Below are positions 8,850 to 17,620 of a stretch of 61,778 bases of DNA, piece by piece. Position numbers and translations under genes: made by a program. The stretch comes from Oscillospiraceae bacterium (GTDB lineage: Bacteria > Bacillota > Clostridia > Oscillospirales > CAG-272). The notes below the pieces were generated by a model. The model did no database searches. It had not been told where the DNA came from and worked only from the letters and a program-made list of their open reading frames with translations. Position 1 is the first letter of the stretch. Each line of letters begins with the position of its first letter. The stretch is from the NCBI GenBank assembly GCA_015063485.1, contig SVUA01000008.1, positions 1-61,778 of the forward strand. The letters run 5' to 3'.

Positions 8850-8907
8850 GATAAGGTATAATAAGTTTTGAACTTTATGTTCAAAAACGGAAAGGAAGGG
8901 CTGAAAA

Positions 8908-10362
8908 ATGAAGATAAACGTAGGTTGCGGTCGTCTTGCTATGGTAGAGGTCGCTCGCGTATGCAACGGAACGCTTTGTACCTTTGGTGGAGACGTAAAC
9001 GTCGGAGCGTATTTCAACAATCTTTGCACCGACTCGCGCGAAGCAGAACAGGGCTCGTTGTTCATAGCGCTCAGCGGTGAACGCGCGGACGGTCACGATT
9101 TCATCGGTTCGGCTCTCTCTTTAGGCGCACAGTGTGTTCTCTGTGAGCGTATTCCCGAATATCTTACCGACTCAAAATACAGCTTTTGCGCGATAGTTGT
9201 AGACGATACCGTCAGAGCTCTCGGCGCGCTCGCAAAGGCTTACGATAGCAGAAGCGCACATCAAAAGGTCGCTATTACGGGAAGTGTCGGAAAGACCACG
9301 ACAAAGGAATTCGTTTCCGCAGTTCTTTCCGAGGGCTTTGCGGTGCATAAGACCGAGGGTAACTATAACAGTAATATCGGTATGCCGCTTTCTATGCTTT
9401 CAAGAGCTGATGACACGGAGGTATCGGTTCTTGAAATGGGTATGAGCAATTTTGGAGAGATAGAATATCTCTCAAGAACCGCAAATCCTAACGTTGCTAT
9501 GGTTACGAATATAGGCTCTTCACATATGGAGAATCTCGGAAGCCGCGAGGGTATCTGCAAAGCAAAAATGGAGATAGTAAAAGGACTTGCGCCCGACGGA
9601 ATGCTCTTTCTCAACGGCGATGAGCCGCTCTTGCGAGCATACAAGGTGGAGGAACATACGCCTATCTTCGTCGGTATCGATACTGAGTGTGATTTCAGAG
9701 CGGTAAATATCCGTTCTATGATATACCATACCGTGTTTGACGTCGAGTATGACGGCAAAACATTAAAGAACATAACCATTCCCGCCATGGGCAAACACAA
9801 CGTTTACGCGGCGCTTTTCGCGTTTTCGGTAGGTGTTCGTATGGGACTTTCCACAGAGGCGATACTCAGCGGACTTTGCAACTACAAGCCCGTGGGAATG
9901 AGACAGAATATATATAATATCGGCGACGTTACTGTCATCGAGGATTGCTATAACGCAAGTCCCGAATCGATGCACGCGGCGATCGGCGTTTTGCGCGACC
10001 TTTACCGCGGAAGAGGTATAGGGCGAATGACGGCTTTGCTTGGCGATATGTATGAGCTCGGTACGAGCTCGGAGCTTTTCCACGAACAAGTCGGCAAGGA
10101 GTTTGCCGACAACGGAGGAGATCTTCTCTTTACCTTCGGCTCGTCGGCTGACGGTATCGCAAACGGAGCGGTATTCGGCGGAATGGTAAACGAAAAGATA
10201 TTCCGCAACAATGATATAAAGAACCCCGCGCTCAGTGGAGAAATGCTTCTCCACTCCCTGAAGGCTGGCGATGTGCTTCTCGTTAAGGCAAGCAGAGGAG
10301 CGGCTCTTGAACGCGTTCTTACTTATCTTAAACAAAACAGCGACAGACTCTGCCGCGCATAA
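8908..10362 (+). CDS. murF: UDP-MurNAc-tripeptide:D-alanyl-D-alanine ligase MurF
   Basis: 484 residues with the Mur ligase order: an N-terminal domain with DSREAEQGSLFIAL, the P-loop AITGSVGKTTT (~130-140), and a C-terminal domain with EDCYNASPESM. It joins D-Ala-D-Ala to the UDP-MurNAc-tripeptide in the cytoplasm, completing the pentapeptide that MraY uses next. The start ATG 8908 has the upstream site GGAAGG. The 58-nt gap after murE contains no terminator. Confidence 0.95.
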   Translation: MKINVGCGRLAMVEVARVCNGTLCTFGGDVNVGAYFNNLCTDSREAEQGSLFIALSGERADGHDFIGSALSLGAQCVLCERIPEYLTDSKYSFCAIVVDDTVRALGALAKAYDSRSAHQKVAITGSVGKTTTKEFVSAVLSEGFAVHKTEGNYNSNIGMPLSMLSRADDTEVSVLEMGMSNFGEIEYLSRTANPNVAMVTNIGSSHMENLGSREGICKAKMEIVKGLAPDGMLFLNGDEPLLRAYKVEEHTPIFVGIDTECDFRAVNIRSMIYHTVFDVEYDGKTLKNITIPAMGKHNVYAALFAFSVGVRMGLSTEAILSGLCNYKPVGMRQNIYNIGDVTVIEDCYNASPESMHAAIGVLRDLYRGRGIGRMTALLGDMYELGTSSELFHEQVGKEFADNGGDLLFTFGSSADGIANGAVFGGMVNEKIFRNNDIKNPALSGEMLLHSLKAGDVLLVKASRGAALERVLTYLKQNSDRLCRA

Positions 10363-10386
10363 GACTATTTGAATCGGAGTAGATCA

Positions 10387-11388
10387 ATGCATAAGCTTTT
10401 GATTGAATTTATTGCAGTGGGAGTATCGTCGTTAGTATTAACGGCGATACTTTCCCACTTTATCATACCGATACTTCGCGCAAAGAAGGTCGGACAATCG
10501 ATAAGAGCCGAAGGACCGAAAAGCCATCTCGGCAAGGCTGGAACGCCCACGATGGGCGGAATAATATTTATAATGGCGATACTTATCGTCCTTTTGGGCG
10601 TAAGCATATGGTATGCCGTAAACGGAGAGCAGAAGGCGCTCATTCCTTTGGCACTCACTATGGCTCTTGCCGTTTTCAACGGAATGGTCGGCTTTGTCGA
10701 CGATTACTGTAAGCTTATAAAAAAGCAGAACGAGGGACTCAAGGCTTGGCAGAAGTTTCTTTTGCAGGTAGTTGCCGCCGCGCTTTATCTCGTTATGATG
10801 AGAGCGTTCGGCAATCTTGATACTATACTTCACATTCCTTTTACCAATAAATTTGTTGACCTTGGCATAGTTTATTACGCGTTTGCGCTCATTCTTATTG
10901 TCGGAATGGTAAACAGCGTGAATCTTACCGACGGTATAGACGGACTTGCGGGTTCGGTAACTCTCGTCGTAGCCGTGTTTTTCGCGTGTGTTGCTTTTAT
11001 GCACCCGATGCACGAGGGCAACGTTGCGCTTACTCTGAGCGCCGCATCTGTTATCGGCGCGGCGATAGGCTTCCTTATCTACAATCTCAATCCCGCAAAG
11101 GTCTTTATGGGAGACACGGGCTCTCTCTTCTTTGGCGGTGTGGTAACGGGAATGGCGTTTATTATCAACGAGCCTATCATTATATTTATTGCGGGCGGTG
11201 TTTACGTGTTCGAGACTCTTTCCGTAATGATACAGGTCGGAAGCTTTAAGCTTCGCAACAAGAGAGTTTTTAGAATGTCTCCTATACACCATCATTTCCA
11301 AGAAGGCGGTTGGAGCGAAAACAAGATAGTTATAGTTTTTTCGTCAGTAACGGCTTTGTTGTGCGTTCTCGCATGGCTCGGTCTTTAA
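10387..11388 (+). CDS. mraY: Phospho-N-acetylmuramoyl-pentapeptide transferase MraY
   Basis: 333 residues, about ten membrane segments. Family motifs include GTPTMGGIIF, VDDYCKL, the catalytic NLTDGIDGLAG, MGDTGSLF and the terminal SPIHHHFQ. It transfers phospho-MurNAc-pentapeptide to undecaprenyl phosphate, making lipid I. ATG 10387 with CGGAG upstream is preferred to an in-frame TTG at 10369. The start is 24 nt after murF, so the genes are cotranscribed. Confidence 0.96.
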   Translation: MHKLLIEFIAVGVSSLVLTAILSHFIIPILRAKKVGQSIRAEGPKSHLGKAGTPTMGGIIFIMAILIVLLGVSIWYAVNGEQKALIPLALTMALAVFNGMVGFVDDYCKLIKKQNEGLKAWQKFLLQVVAAALYLVMMRAFGNLDTILHIPFTNKFVDLGIVYYAFALILIVGMVNSVNLTDGIDGLAGSVTLVVAVFFACVAFMHPMHEGNVALTLSAASVIGAAIGFLIYNLNPAKVFMGDTGSLFFGGVVTGMAFIINEPIIIFIAGGVYVFETLSVMIQVGSFKLRNKRVFRMSPIHHHFQEGGWSENKIVIVFSSVTALLCVLAWLGL

Positions 11389-11424
11389 TGCTTGATCATT
11401 AATTTTTTAGGAGGTCTCCGGATT

Positions 11425-12738
11425 TTGAAAGATAAAAAAAGAATTCAAGACGGGGAGCTCCCCGAAAAAGAAACGCCAAAGGCGGTAGTTTCAACAAAAG
11501 AAGGTAAGCTTTCAAAGCTCTTTCGAGAGGAAAGAGAAAAGGCGGCACAGCGTCACGCGCAGACCGACGTGATATTTTCAGAGCCTCTCCATCCCGCTCC
11601 CGCAGAAGAGCCGAAGCCATTGGTGCGCGGAAGCGTGGATATGTGGTTCTTGCTTATCTCTATGCTCCTCGTCTGCTTTGGAGCGGTCATGTCGTATAGC
11701 GCAAGCGCGGTCTATGCGGAGCAAAGATACGACGACTCCACCTACTTTTTGTGGCGTTACGTTATTTTTACCTTGATCGCGGCAGGTATTACCGCTTTGT
11801 TCGTGGTATTTGCGCGTCCGTGGCATTGGAGAATATTCGCGGCTCTCGCATACGCGGGAGCGATAGTATTGCTTCTGGTCGTTTTAGTCGTTGGCGGCGG
11901 AGACGGCGTTCAGAGATGGATAGACCTCGGATTTATAACCGTTCAGCCCTCGGAGGTAGCAAAGATGGCAACGGTAATGATGCTTGCTCTTTACATGGCG
12001 AAATACGAGGATAAGATAGTAACGACTCATAAATTCGGCGGAAACTTTAAATACGGCTTCTTTATGCCGATGATAATTATTGGAATAATATGCGGTCTTA
12101 TCGCGCTTGAGCTTCACATATCGGGACTTATGATAGTGGGAATGCTCGGCGTTGCCGTAATGTTCCTTGGCGGAACGAGAATAAGATATCTTGCGATGTT
12201 CATAGGAATTATTGCCGTGGCAGGCGTTTTGCTTATCGCCGTTTCAAGCTACGCGCAGGAGCGTGTCGATATCTGGCTTAAGCTCGAAGAGCTTGACCCT
12301 AGAGGAGAGGCGTGGCAGACCTTACAGGGGCTTTACGCAATAGGCTCGGGAAGCTTTTTCGGACTCGGACTCGGAAGCAGCCGACAGAAATTCGGTTACG
12401 TTTCTCAGCCGCAGAACGACTTTATTTTTACCATCATTTGCGAGGAGCTTGGATTCCTCGGCGCGTTTATACTGATACTTCTTTTTGCGCTTTTGGTATG
12501 GAGAGGCATAATCATCGGACAAAGAGCTCCCGATAAATTTTGTGCCCTGACCGTTTGGGGACTTACATTTAAGATTGCGCTTCAGGTAGCGATGAACATA
12601 GCGGTCGTAACCAACTCGATGCCCAATACTGGAATCTCTCTCCCGTTTTTCAGCTCGGGCGGTTCGGCGCTTATATTACAGATATTCGAGGTCGGAATAA
12701 TTCTCTCGATCTCACGCTTTTCAACACAGAAAAAATAA
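11425..12738 (+). CDS. ftsW: Peptidoglycan polymerase FtsW (SEDS family)
   Basis: 437 residues with ~10 membrane segments after a charged ~75-residue cytoplasmic N-terminus. SEDS signatures: VMSYSASAVYAEQ at the first segment, VQPSEVAKMA, QNDFIFTIICEELGF and LPFFSSGGSAL. SEDS proteins polymerise lipid II into glycan strands with a partner class B PBP. The start is TTG 11425, with GGAGG ten nt upstream; a longer in-frame TTG at 11392 would read through the ribosome site. murD, often found between mraY and ftsW, is absent. A SpoVE role cannot be excluded. Confidence 0.92.
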   Translation: MKDKKRIQDGELPEKETPKAVVSTKEGKLSKLFREEREKAAQRHAQTDVIFSEPLHPAPAEEPKPLVRGSVDMWFLLISMLLVCFGAVMSYSASAVYAEQRYDDSTYFLWRYVIFTLIAAGITALFVVFARPWHWRIFAALAYAGAIVLLLVVLVVGGGDGVQRWIDLGFITVQPSEVAKMATVMMLALYMAKYEDKIVTTHKFGGNFKYGFFMPMIIIGIICGLIALELHISGLMIVGMLGVAVMFLGGTRIRYLAMFIGIIAVAGVLLIAVSSYAQERVDIWLKLEELDPRGEAWQTLQGLYAIGSGSFFGLGLGSSRQKFGYVSQPQNDFIFTIICEELGFLGAFILILLFALLVWRGIIIGQRAPDKFCALTVWGLTFKIALQVAMNIAVVTNSMPNTGISLPFFSSGGSALILQIFEVGIILSISRFSTQKK

Positions 12739-12753
12739 CTTGGAGGAAAGAGA

Positions 12754-13893
12754 ATGGCTTTAAGAGTTCTTCTTACAGGCGGCGGTACGGGCGGACATAT
12801 CAATCCCGCGCTTGCGATAGCTGATATTATAAAAATGAACGTTCCCGACGCGCAGATAGCGTTCGTCGGAACAGAAAAGGGACTTGAGAACCGTCTCATT
12901 CCAAAGGAAAATTATAAGCTTTATCATATAGAGATACAGGGAATAAGACGCTCTCTTTCGCTCTCAAACGTAAAGACCGCGTACCTTGTGCTCACTTCTC
13001 CCTCAAAGGCTAAAAAAATAATCAAGGAATATAAGCCCGATATCGTTATCGGAACGGGCGGATACGTTTGTTGGCCCTTGCTTAAGGCGGCATCGTCGAT
13101 GGGAGTTCCCACTATGGTGCATGAGTCGAATGCGCTTCCGGGAGTTGCCGTAAGACAGCTTCAGAACAAGGTAGACGTTATACTCACTAACTTTAAGGCG
13201 ACAGAAGAGCTTTTGGATACAGACAAGAGAATCGTAAACGTAGGAAATCCTTTGCGCAAGAGCTATTCTACCGTAGACCGCGAAGAAGCGAGAAAGAAAC
13301 TCGGTATAGACTCTTCGAAATTCGTTATCCTTTCATTTGGCGGAAGTCTTGGCGCGCCTCGTATAAACGAGGCGGCGGTCGATGTAATGAGAAACTTTTC
13401 GGCTAAAAATGAGGACGTTATACACTATCATTCGGGCGGAAGCCGCGGATATGAGAACGCTATGCGTCTTTTTGTAGGCTACGGACTTGAAAAAGAGCCG
13501 AGTCTCGTTTTAAAGGATTATATCTACGATATGCCTCTGTATATGGCGGCGGCAGACCTTGTGATATGCCGCGCGGGAGCTATGACTCTTACCGAGATAG
13601 CGATGATGAAAAAGGCGGCTATACTTATACCGTCTCCGAACGTTGCGGACAATCATCAGTATAAAAACGCGAAGGTCCTTGCCGACGCGGGTGCTGCTAT
13701 GCTTATAGAAGAAAATGATCTTACAGAGGATAGTATAACCGCAGCCGTAGAGCAGCTTTACTCCGATAAAGAAGCAAGGGAAAAAATGGAGGACTCGGTA
13801 TCGGTATTTTGTAATCGCGATGCAGGAAAACTTATATACGAGGAAATGAATCTTTTGCTTTCGATAAACGAAAAGATAATAAAGAACGATTAA
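12754..13893 (+). CDS. murG: UDP-GlcNAc:lipid I GlcNAc transferase MurG
   Basis: 379 residues, GT-B fold glycosyltransferase. The glycine-rich loop TGGGTGGHINPALA (~7-20), the acceptor-site GTGGYVCWP and HESNALPG, and the donor-site CRAGAMTLTEI are present. It adds GlcNAc to lipid I, giving lipid II, at the inner face of the membrane. The upstream site TTGGAGGAA gives ATG 12754, 15 nt after ftsW. Confidence 0.96.
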   Translation: MALRVLLTGGGTGGHINPALAIADIIKMNVPDAQIAFVGTEKGLENRLIPKENYKLYHIEIQGIRRSLSLSNVKTAYLVLTSPSKAKKIIKEYKPDIVIGTGGYVCWPLLKAASSMGVPTMVHESNALPGVAVRQLQNKVDVILTNFKATEELLDTDKRIVNVGNPLRKSYSTVDREEARKKLGIDSSKFVILSFGGSLGAPRINEAAVDVMRNFSAKNEDVIHYHSGGSRGYENAMRLFVGYGLEKEPSLVLKDYIYDMPLYMAAADLVICRAGAMTLTEIAMMKKAAILIPSPNVADNHQYKNAKVLADAGAAMLIEENDLTEDSITAAVEQLYSDKEAREKMEDSVSVFCNRDAGKLIYEEMNLLLSINEKIIKND

Positions 13894-13935
13894 GGACTGT
13901 TAAAATATTCGCGATAGCGAGGGAAGGAGAAAGAA

Positions 13936-14727
13936 ATGCGTTCAAAAAAAGCGCCGCGTTTTGAGATAGAAGTCGACGTCAGAGCCTTTCTGTTGCTTTT
14001 GTTAACGGTATTTATGTGCGCGGTTTTCGTATTTACTTCTTTTCTCTTTGTGCGCAGTCTTTTCGGAATACGTCATTTTGAGGTCGTGGGAATAACCACC
14101 TACGAATATACCGATATCGTAAACGCGTCCTCGCTAAAAAGAGGAGATAAGCTTTATTCGATAGATAAAGAGACGGCACAGGCAAGGATACTTGAGGCGT
14201 GTCCGTATCTTGAGTCGGTAAAGATAACGGCAATATTTCCAAACACGGTGAGATTTTCTCTTGAGGAAAAAAGTCCCTCGTGGTATATCGATATAGCGGG
14301 AGATTATTACGTTCTTGATTCCGATATGAAGGTCATGAACGAAACGTCGTCAAAAGAGAGGATATCCGCTTTCGGAGCTTGTGAACTCGTGCTTCCGAAT
14401 ATCAAAAGCGCGATACGAGGAAGTGTACCGGAATTTGGAGAAAACGAGCAGGAGATACGCAAAACGCTTGAGATAATTCAAACAGTCAGACAGAACACCT
14501 TTAAAGCCCGTATAACGAGGCTTGACCTAACGAGCCGTTTTGAAATATATATGACGGTCGACGGCGTATATGATGTGTATATGGGTGATATGTCAAACCT
14601 TGAGGCAAAGCTTGAAACGGTCGAGCAAATAGTTTCATCGGAGGAGGTAAAGGACTATGCGGGCGGAGAGATAAACGCATCAAATCCCGCGGCGGTGTCC
14701 TTTAAGCCGATATATAAACAAGGATAA
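13936..14727 (+). CDS. divIB: Cell division protein DivIB/FtsQ
   Basis: 263 residues with a short basic cytoplasmic start, one membrane segment (~17-40) and an extracellular POTRA domain (RHFEVVGITTYEYTDIV...), followed by the FtsQ/DivIB beta region. It forms a complex with FtsL and DivIC that regulates septal wall synthesis. Sequence identity in this family is low, so the call rests on topology, the POTRA pattern and its place after murG in the dcw operon. Confidence 0.87.
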   Translation: MRSKKAPRFEIEVDVRAFLLLLLTVFMCAVFVFTSFLFVRSLFGIRHFEVVGITTYEYTDIVNASSLKRGDKLYSIDKETAQARILEACPYLESVKITAIFPNTVRFSLEEKSPSWYIDIAGDYYVLDSDMKVMNETSSKERISAFGACELVLPNIKSAIRGSVPEFGENEQEIRKTLEIIQTVRQNTFKARITRLDLTSRFEIYMTVDGVYDVYMGDMSNLEAKLETVEQIVSSEEVKDYAGGEINASNPAAVSFKPIYKQG

Positions 14728-14744
14728 CAGAAAGGAAGATAAAA

Positions 14745-15071
14745 ATGGCAGAAGTTGCAATTACAGAAATGAATTTTGAGAGTGAGGTAATAAGCTCCGA
14801 TAAGCCCGTGATACTTGATTTTTGGGCTACGTGGTGCGGACCTTGCCGTATGATAGCTCCCGTACTTGAGGAGATAGACAGGGAATACTCGGACAAGATA
14901 AAGATATGCAAGGTAAACGTTGACGAAGTACCATCACTTGCTATGAAATATAATATAGCAAGTATTCCGACTCTCCTTCTTGTGAAGGACGGAGAGGTAG
15001 TCGAGACGCTTATCGGCTACCGTCCGAAAAGTCAGCTTGAGGGAGACCTCCGCGCAAACGGAATAATATGA
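14745..15071 (+). CDS. trxA: Thioredoxin
   Basis: 108 residues with the active site WATWCGPCRM (Cys ~31 and ~34) and the cis-proline segment IASIPTLLL. There is no signal peptide, so it is cytoplasmic. It reduces protein disulfides. It is the last gene of the division operon, 17 nt after divIB and just before the terminator. Thioredoxin is not a usual dcw member. A functional link to the Cys-rich PBP four kilobases upstream is possible but speculative, since that domain should be outside the membrane. Confidence 0.95.
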   Translation: MAEVAITEMNFESEVISSDKPVILDFWATWCGPCRMIAPVLEEIDREYSDKIKICKVNVDEVPSLAMKYNIASIPTLLLVKDGEVVETLIGYRPKSQLEGDLRANGII

Positions 15072-15085
15072 ATTGATATGATAAC

Positions 15086-15137
15086 AAAAAGACCCCTCGC
15101 AAGTCGTTTTTTTCGACTTGCGAGGGGGTCTTTTTTA
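15086..15137 (+). terminator. Terminator of the dcw operon
   Basis: A long near-perfect hairpin: AAAAAGACCCCTCGCAAGTCG pairs across a T-loop with CGACTTGCGAGGGGGTCTTTTTT (one bulge). The A-tract on one side and T-tract on the other make it usable in both directions. It closes the ~12.7-kb operon that began at mraZ. Confidence 0.93.
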
Positions 15138-15177
15138 GATGGGCGAAAAAATTTGTAAAATAATCATTAAAATTTTG

Positions 15178-15215
15178 AAAAAACTATTGAAAAATATTAA
15201 AAAATATAGTATTAT
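15178..15215 (+). promoter_or_regulatory. Promoter of ftsZ1
   Basis: AAAAAACTATTGAAA (15178-15192) contains the -35 box TTGAAA (15187-15192). The -10 box TATTAT (15210-15215) is 17 nt further on. The leader then carries a ribosome site and a four-codon mini-frame (ATG 15248, stop 15262) within a small hairpin before the real start at 15287. Confidence 0.75.
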
Positions 15216-15286
15216 ATTAATATGATATTATTTTAGGAGCGCGTATTATGCGCGGACGTTGAAAAATACGTAGGAGGATTGTACGA

Positions 15287-16363
15287 ATGACTTTTGAACA
15301 CGATAATAGCGAAGAACGTATTGTTAATATTAAGGTGATCGGTGTAGGCGGCGGCGGAAATAACGCCGTTAACCGCATGATCGCTTCGGGAGTTCGCGGA
15401 GCGGATTTCGTAGTAATAAACACAGACCGTCAGGCGTTGAAGAATTCAATGGCTGAAACGCAGGTCGTTATTGGTGAAAAGATCACCAAGGGATTCGGCG
15501 CGGGAGCCAACCCCAGCATCGGAGCAAGAGCGGCTGAGGAGTCTATCGACGAGATCAAGGCAGTCCTTGCGGGAACAGATATGGTATTTATAACCGCAGG
15601 TATGGGCGGAGGAACGGGAACAGGTGCAGCTCCCGTTGTTGCAAGAGTAGCTCAGGAGATGAAGATACTCACCATCGGTGTCGTTACCACTCCTTTCGCT
15701 TTCGAGGGTAAGCGCAGAATGGATCAGGCAAACGAGGGTATCGCGGAGTTCAGCCAGTACGTTGACTCTCTCGTTGTTATTCCTAACGAAAGACTTAAGC
15801 TCGTATCCGATACGAGAATCACTCTCTTCAACGCGTTCTCGGTAGCAGACGACGTTTTGCGCCGCGCGGTACAGAGTATTTCCGAGCTTATCAACGTTGA
15901 AGGCTTTATCAACCTTGACTTTGCTGACGTATCCTCTATCATGACCGCATCGGGCAGAGCTCATATGGGTCTTGGAAACGCAAGCGGCAAGGATAAGGCA
16001 GAGGCAGCCGCAAAAGAGGCTATCGCAAGTCCCTTGCTTGAGACCTCTATCAAGGGCGCTACGGGCGTTATCCTCAGCATTACCGCTTCTCCCGACGTAG
16101 GACTTGAGGATATTGATACCGCTTGTTCAATGCTTACCAACGAGTGCAATCCCGCCGCAAGTATCATTTGGGGTGTCGCTTTTGACGGAGAGCTTGAGGA
16201 TGAGATCCGCATAACGATTATCGCAACGAACTTTACTGATTCCAACGTTGCCGCTCCCAAGAAGGAAGAGGGATCGGAAGCAGAAGAGGGCGCTGAGGCA
16301 GAAGCTCCCAAGAAGTCGGGTGATAAATGGGATAGCTTCCTTGACGATATGTTTGGTGCATAA
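15287..16363 (+). CDS. ftsZ: Cell division GTPase FtsZ, paralogue 1
   Basis: 358 residues. The tubulin signature GGGTGTGAAPVVA (~107-119), the N-terminal VIGVGGGGNNAVNRM loop and the T7 loop NLDFADVSS, with its catalytic Asp, are intact, so it should bind and hydrolyse GTP and form filaments. The C-terminal tail is acidic (EEGSEAEEGAEAEAP) and ends WDSFLDDMFGA. The classical conserved peptide (like DIPxFLR), which docks FtsA, SepF or ZipA, is not seen. It lies directly downstream of the dcw operon but under its own promoter and terminator. A second ftsZ follows. Confidence 0.95.
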   Translation: MTFEHDNSEERIVNIKVIGVGGGGNNAVNRMIASGVRGADFVVINTDRQALKNSMAETQVVIGEKITKGFGAGANPSIGARAAEESIDEIKAVLAGTDMVFITAGMGGGTGTGAAPVVARVAQEMKILTIGVVTTPFAFEGKRRMDQANEGIAEFSQYVDSLVVIPNERLKLVSDTRITLFNAFSVADDVLRRAVQSISELINVEGFINLDFADVSSIMTASGRAHMGLGNASGKDKAEAAAKEAIASPLLETSIKGATGVILSITASPDVGLEDIDTACSMLTNECNPAASIIWGVAFDGELEDEIRITIIATNFTDSNVAAPKKEEGSEAEEGAEAEAPKKSGDKWDSFLDDMFGA

Positions 16364-16381
16364 TTGATCATAAAAAAGAAT

Positions 16382-16425
16382 TGCCGCCTGCTAAACGGAA
16401 CGTATCCGCGTCGGGCGGCATTTTT
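16382..16425 (+). terminator. Terminator of ftsZ1
   Basis: The arms TGCCGCCTG (16382-16390) and CGGGCGGCA (16412-16420) pair with one mismatch, with an inner CGGA/TCCG helix, and are followed by five T. It separates the two ftsZ genes into different transcription units. Confidence 0.8.
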
Positions 16426-16459
16426 AAAAAAACTTTTGTCGAAAAAACGAAAAAATTCA

Positions 16460-16497
16460 AAAAAACTATTGCAAAAATAAAGAAAATATATTATCAT
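16460..16497 (+). promoter_or_regulatory. Promoter of ftsZ2
   Basis: AAAAAACTATTGCA begins at 16460. The -35 box is TTGCAA (16469-16474) and the -10 box TATCAT (16492-16497), with a 17-nt spacer. The upstream string is the same as at mraZ and mreB. Confidence 0.75.
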
Positions 16498-16513
16498 ATA
16501 TATGAGAAATAAA

Positions 16514-16545
16514 GTGCGAGCCGAGAGAACTCGGAGCACGTTTTT
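16514..16545 (+). promoter_or_regulatory. Leader hairpin directly before the ftsZ2 ribosome site
   Basis: GTGC (16514) and GCAC (16536) enclose CCGAG-AGAA-CTCGG and are followed by GTTTTT and then AGGAGG. The stem with a short T-tract resembles a weak terminator or an mRNA-stabilising 5' hairpin. Which of the two it is cannot be told from sequence. Confidence 0.5.
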
Positions 16546-16559
16546 AGGAGGAATAAAAA

Positions 16560-17603
16560 ATGACGTTTGCGCAAGCAGAAGCTAATGAATTTGGCATAAA
16601 AATAAGGGTACTCGGTATCGGAGGCGGAGGAAACAACGCCGTTAACCGTATGATCACGGAAAATTTGCAGGGCGTTGAGTTCGTAGCGGTCAACACCGAC
16701 CAACAGGCTCTTAAAAAATCGGTAGCCGCTAACAAAATAGCTATCGGTGAAAAGATAACTAACGGATTTGGCGCGGGCGCTAACGTTGAGATCGGTAAGA
16801 GAGCTGCGGAGGAAGCGGCTTCCGATATCAAGAGCGCGCTTGTCGGCGCAGACCTCGTATTTATAACCGCAGGTATGGGCGGCGGAACGGGAACGGGAGC
16901 AGCTCCTGTCGTTGCAAAGATCGCTCAGGAAATGGGTATTTTGACTGTCGGCGTCGTAACCACTCCCTTTGGATTTGAGGGTAAGCTCAAAATGGATCGC
17001 GCGAGAAGCGGTATCGAGGAGCTCGGTCAGTACGTTGACTCTTTAGTAGTTATTCCTAACGAAAGACTCAAGATGGTATCTGACACAAGAATAACGCTTA
17101 TCAATGCGTTCTCTCAGGCGGACGAGATACTTCTCCGCGGTGTTCAGAGTATCTCCGACCTTATAAATAAGGCTGGCTTTATAAACATCGACTTTGCGGA
17201 TATCCGTTCCGTACTTGAAAATTCGGGCGTTGCTTACATGGGTGTAGGACGCGCGAAGGGCAAGGATAAGGCTCAGACTGCGGCAACTATGGCTATCTCC
17301 AGTCCGCTTATCGAAACCTCTATCAAGGGCGCAAAGGGCGTTATCGTCAGCATTTCCGCTTCTGTCAACGTTGGACTTGAGGACGTTGATCTCGCTTGTA
17401 CCATGATCACCAACGAGTGCAATCCTAACGCAAGCGTTATCTGGGGTGTTAACTTTGACGAGACCCTTGACGACGAAATGAAGATCACGCTCATCGCTGC
17501 AGGATTTGATAAGGATGGCGACGTTGCGGAAGAAAAGGCAGAAGAGGAAGTTGAGGAAAAGAAGGACGATCTCGACGATATCTTCTCTGGTATGTTTAAC
17601 TGA
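16560..17603 (+). CDS. Cell division GTPase FtsZ, paralogue 2
   Basis: 347 residues, closely similar to the preceding FtsZ through the GTPase core: GGGGNNAVNRM, GGGTGTGAAPVVAK and the T7 loop NIDFADIRS are kept, so it is predicted to be active. The tail differs: EEKAEEEVEEKKDDLDDIFSGMFN. Like paralogue 1 it lacks a recognisable FLR-type C-terminal peptide, and both end in a DD-hydrophobic-F motif. It has a separate promoter and terminator. Two FtsZ proteins in one cell suggest division of labour, for example vegetative versus polar septa, or copolymer tuning; that is inference. Confidence 0.94.
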   Translation: MTFAQAEANEFGIKIRVLGIGGGGNNAVNRMITENLQGVEFVAVNTDQQALKKSVAANKIAIGEKITNGFGAGANVEIGKRAAEEAASDIKSALVGADLVFITAGMGGGTGTGAAPVVAKIAQEMGILTVGVVTTPFGFEGKLKMDRARSGIEELGQYVDSLVVIPNERLKMVSDTRITLINAFSQADEILLRGVQSISDLINKAGFINIDFADIRSVLENSGVAYMGVGRAKGKDKAQTAATMAISSPLIETSIKGAKGVIVSISASVNVGLEDVDLACTMITNECNPNASVIWGVNFDETLDDEMKITLIAAGFDKDGDVAEEKAEEEVEEKKDDLDDIFSGMFN

Positions 17604-17620
17604 TATTAATATTAGGACGC

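Noticed and set aside
14745-15071. Thioredoxin as a secreted StoA/ResA-type protein acting on the PBP
   Set aside because: There is no signal peptide or membrane anchor, so it is cytoplasmic; any effect on the extracytoplasmic PBP must be indirect.
15248-15262. Four-codon mini-frame in the ftsZ1 leader as a regulatory peptide
   Set aside because: It has a ribosome site, but four codons (M-R-G-R) within a small palindrome easily arise by chance, and no attenuator follows it.
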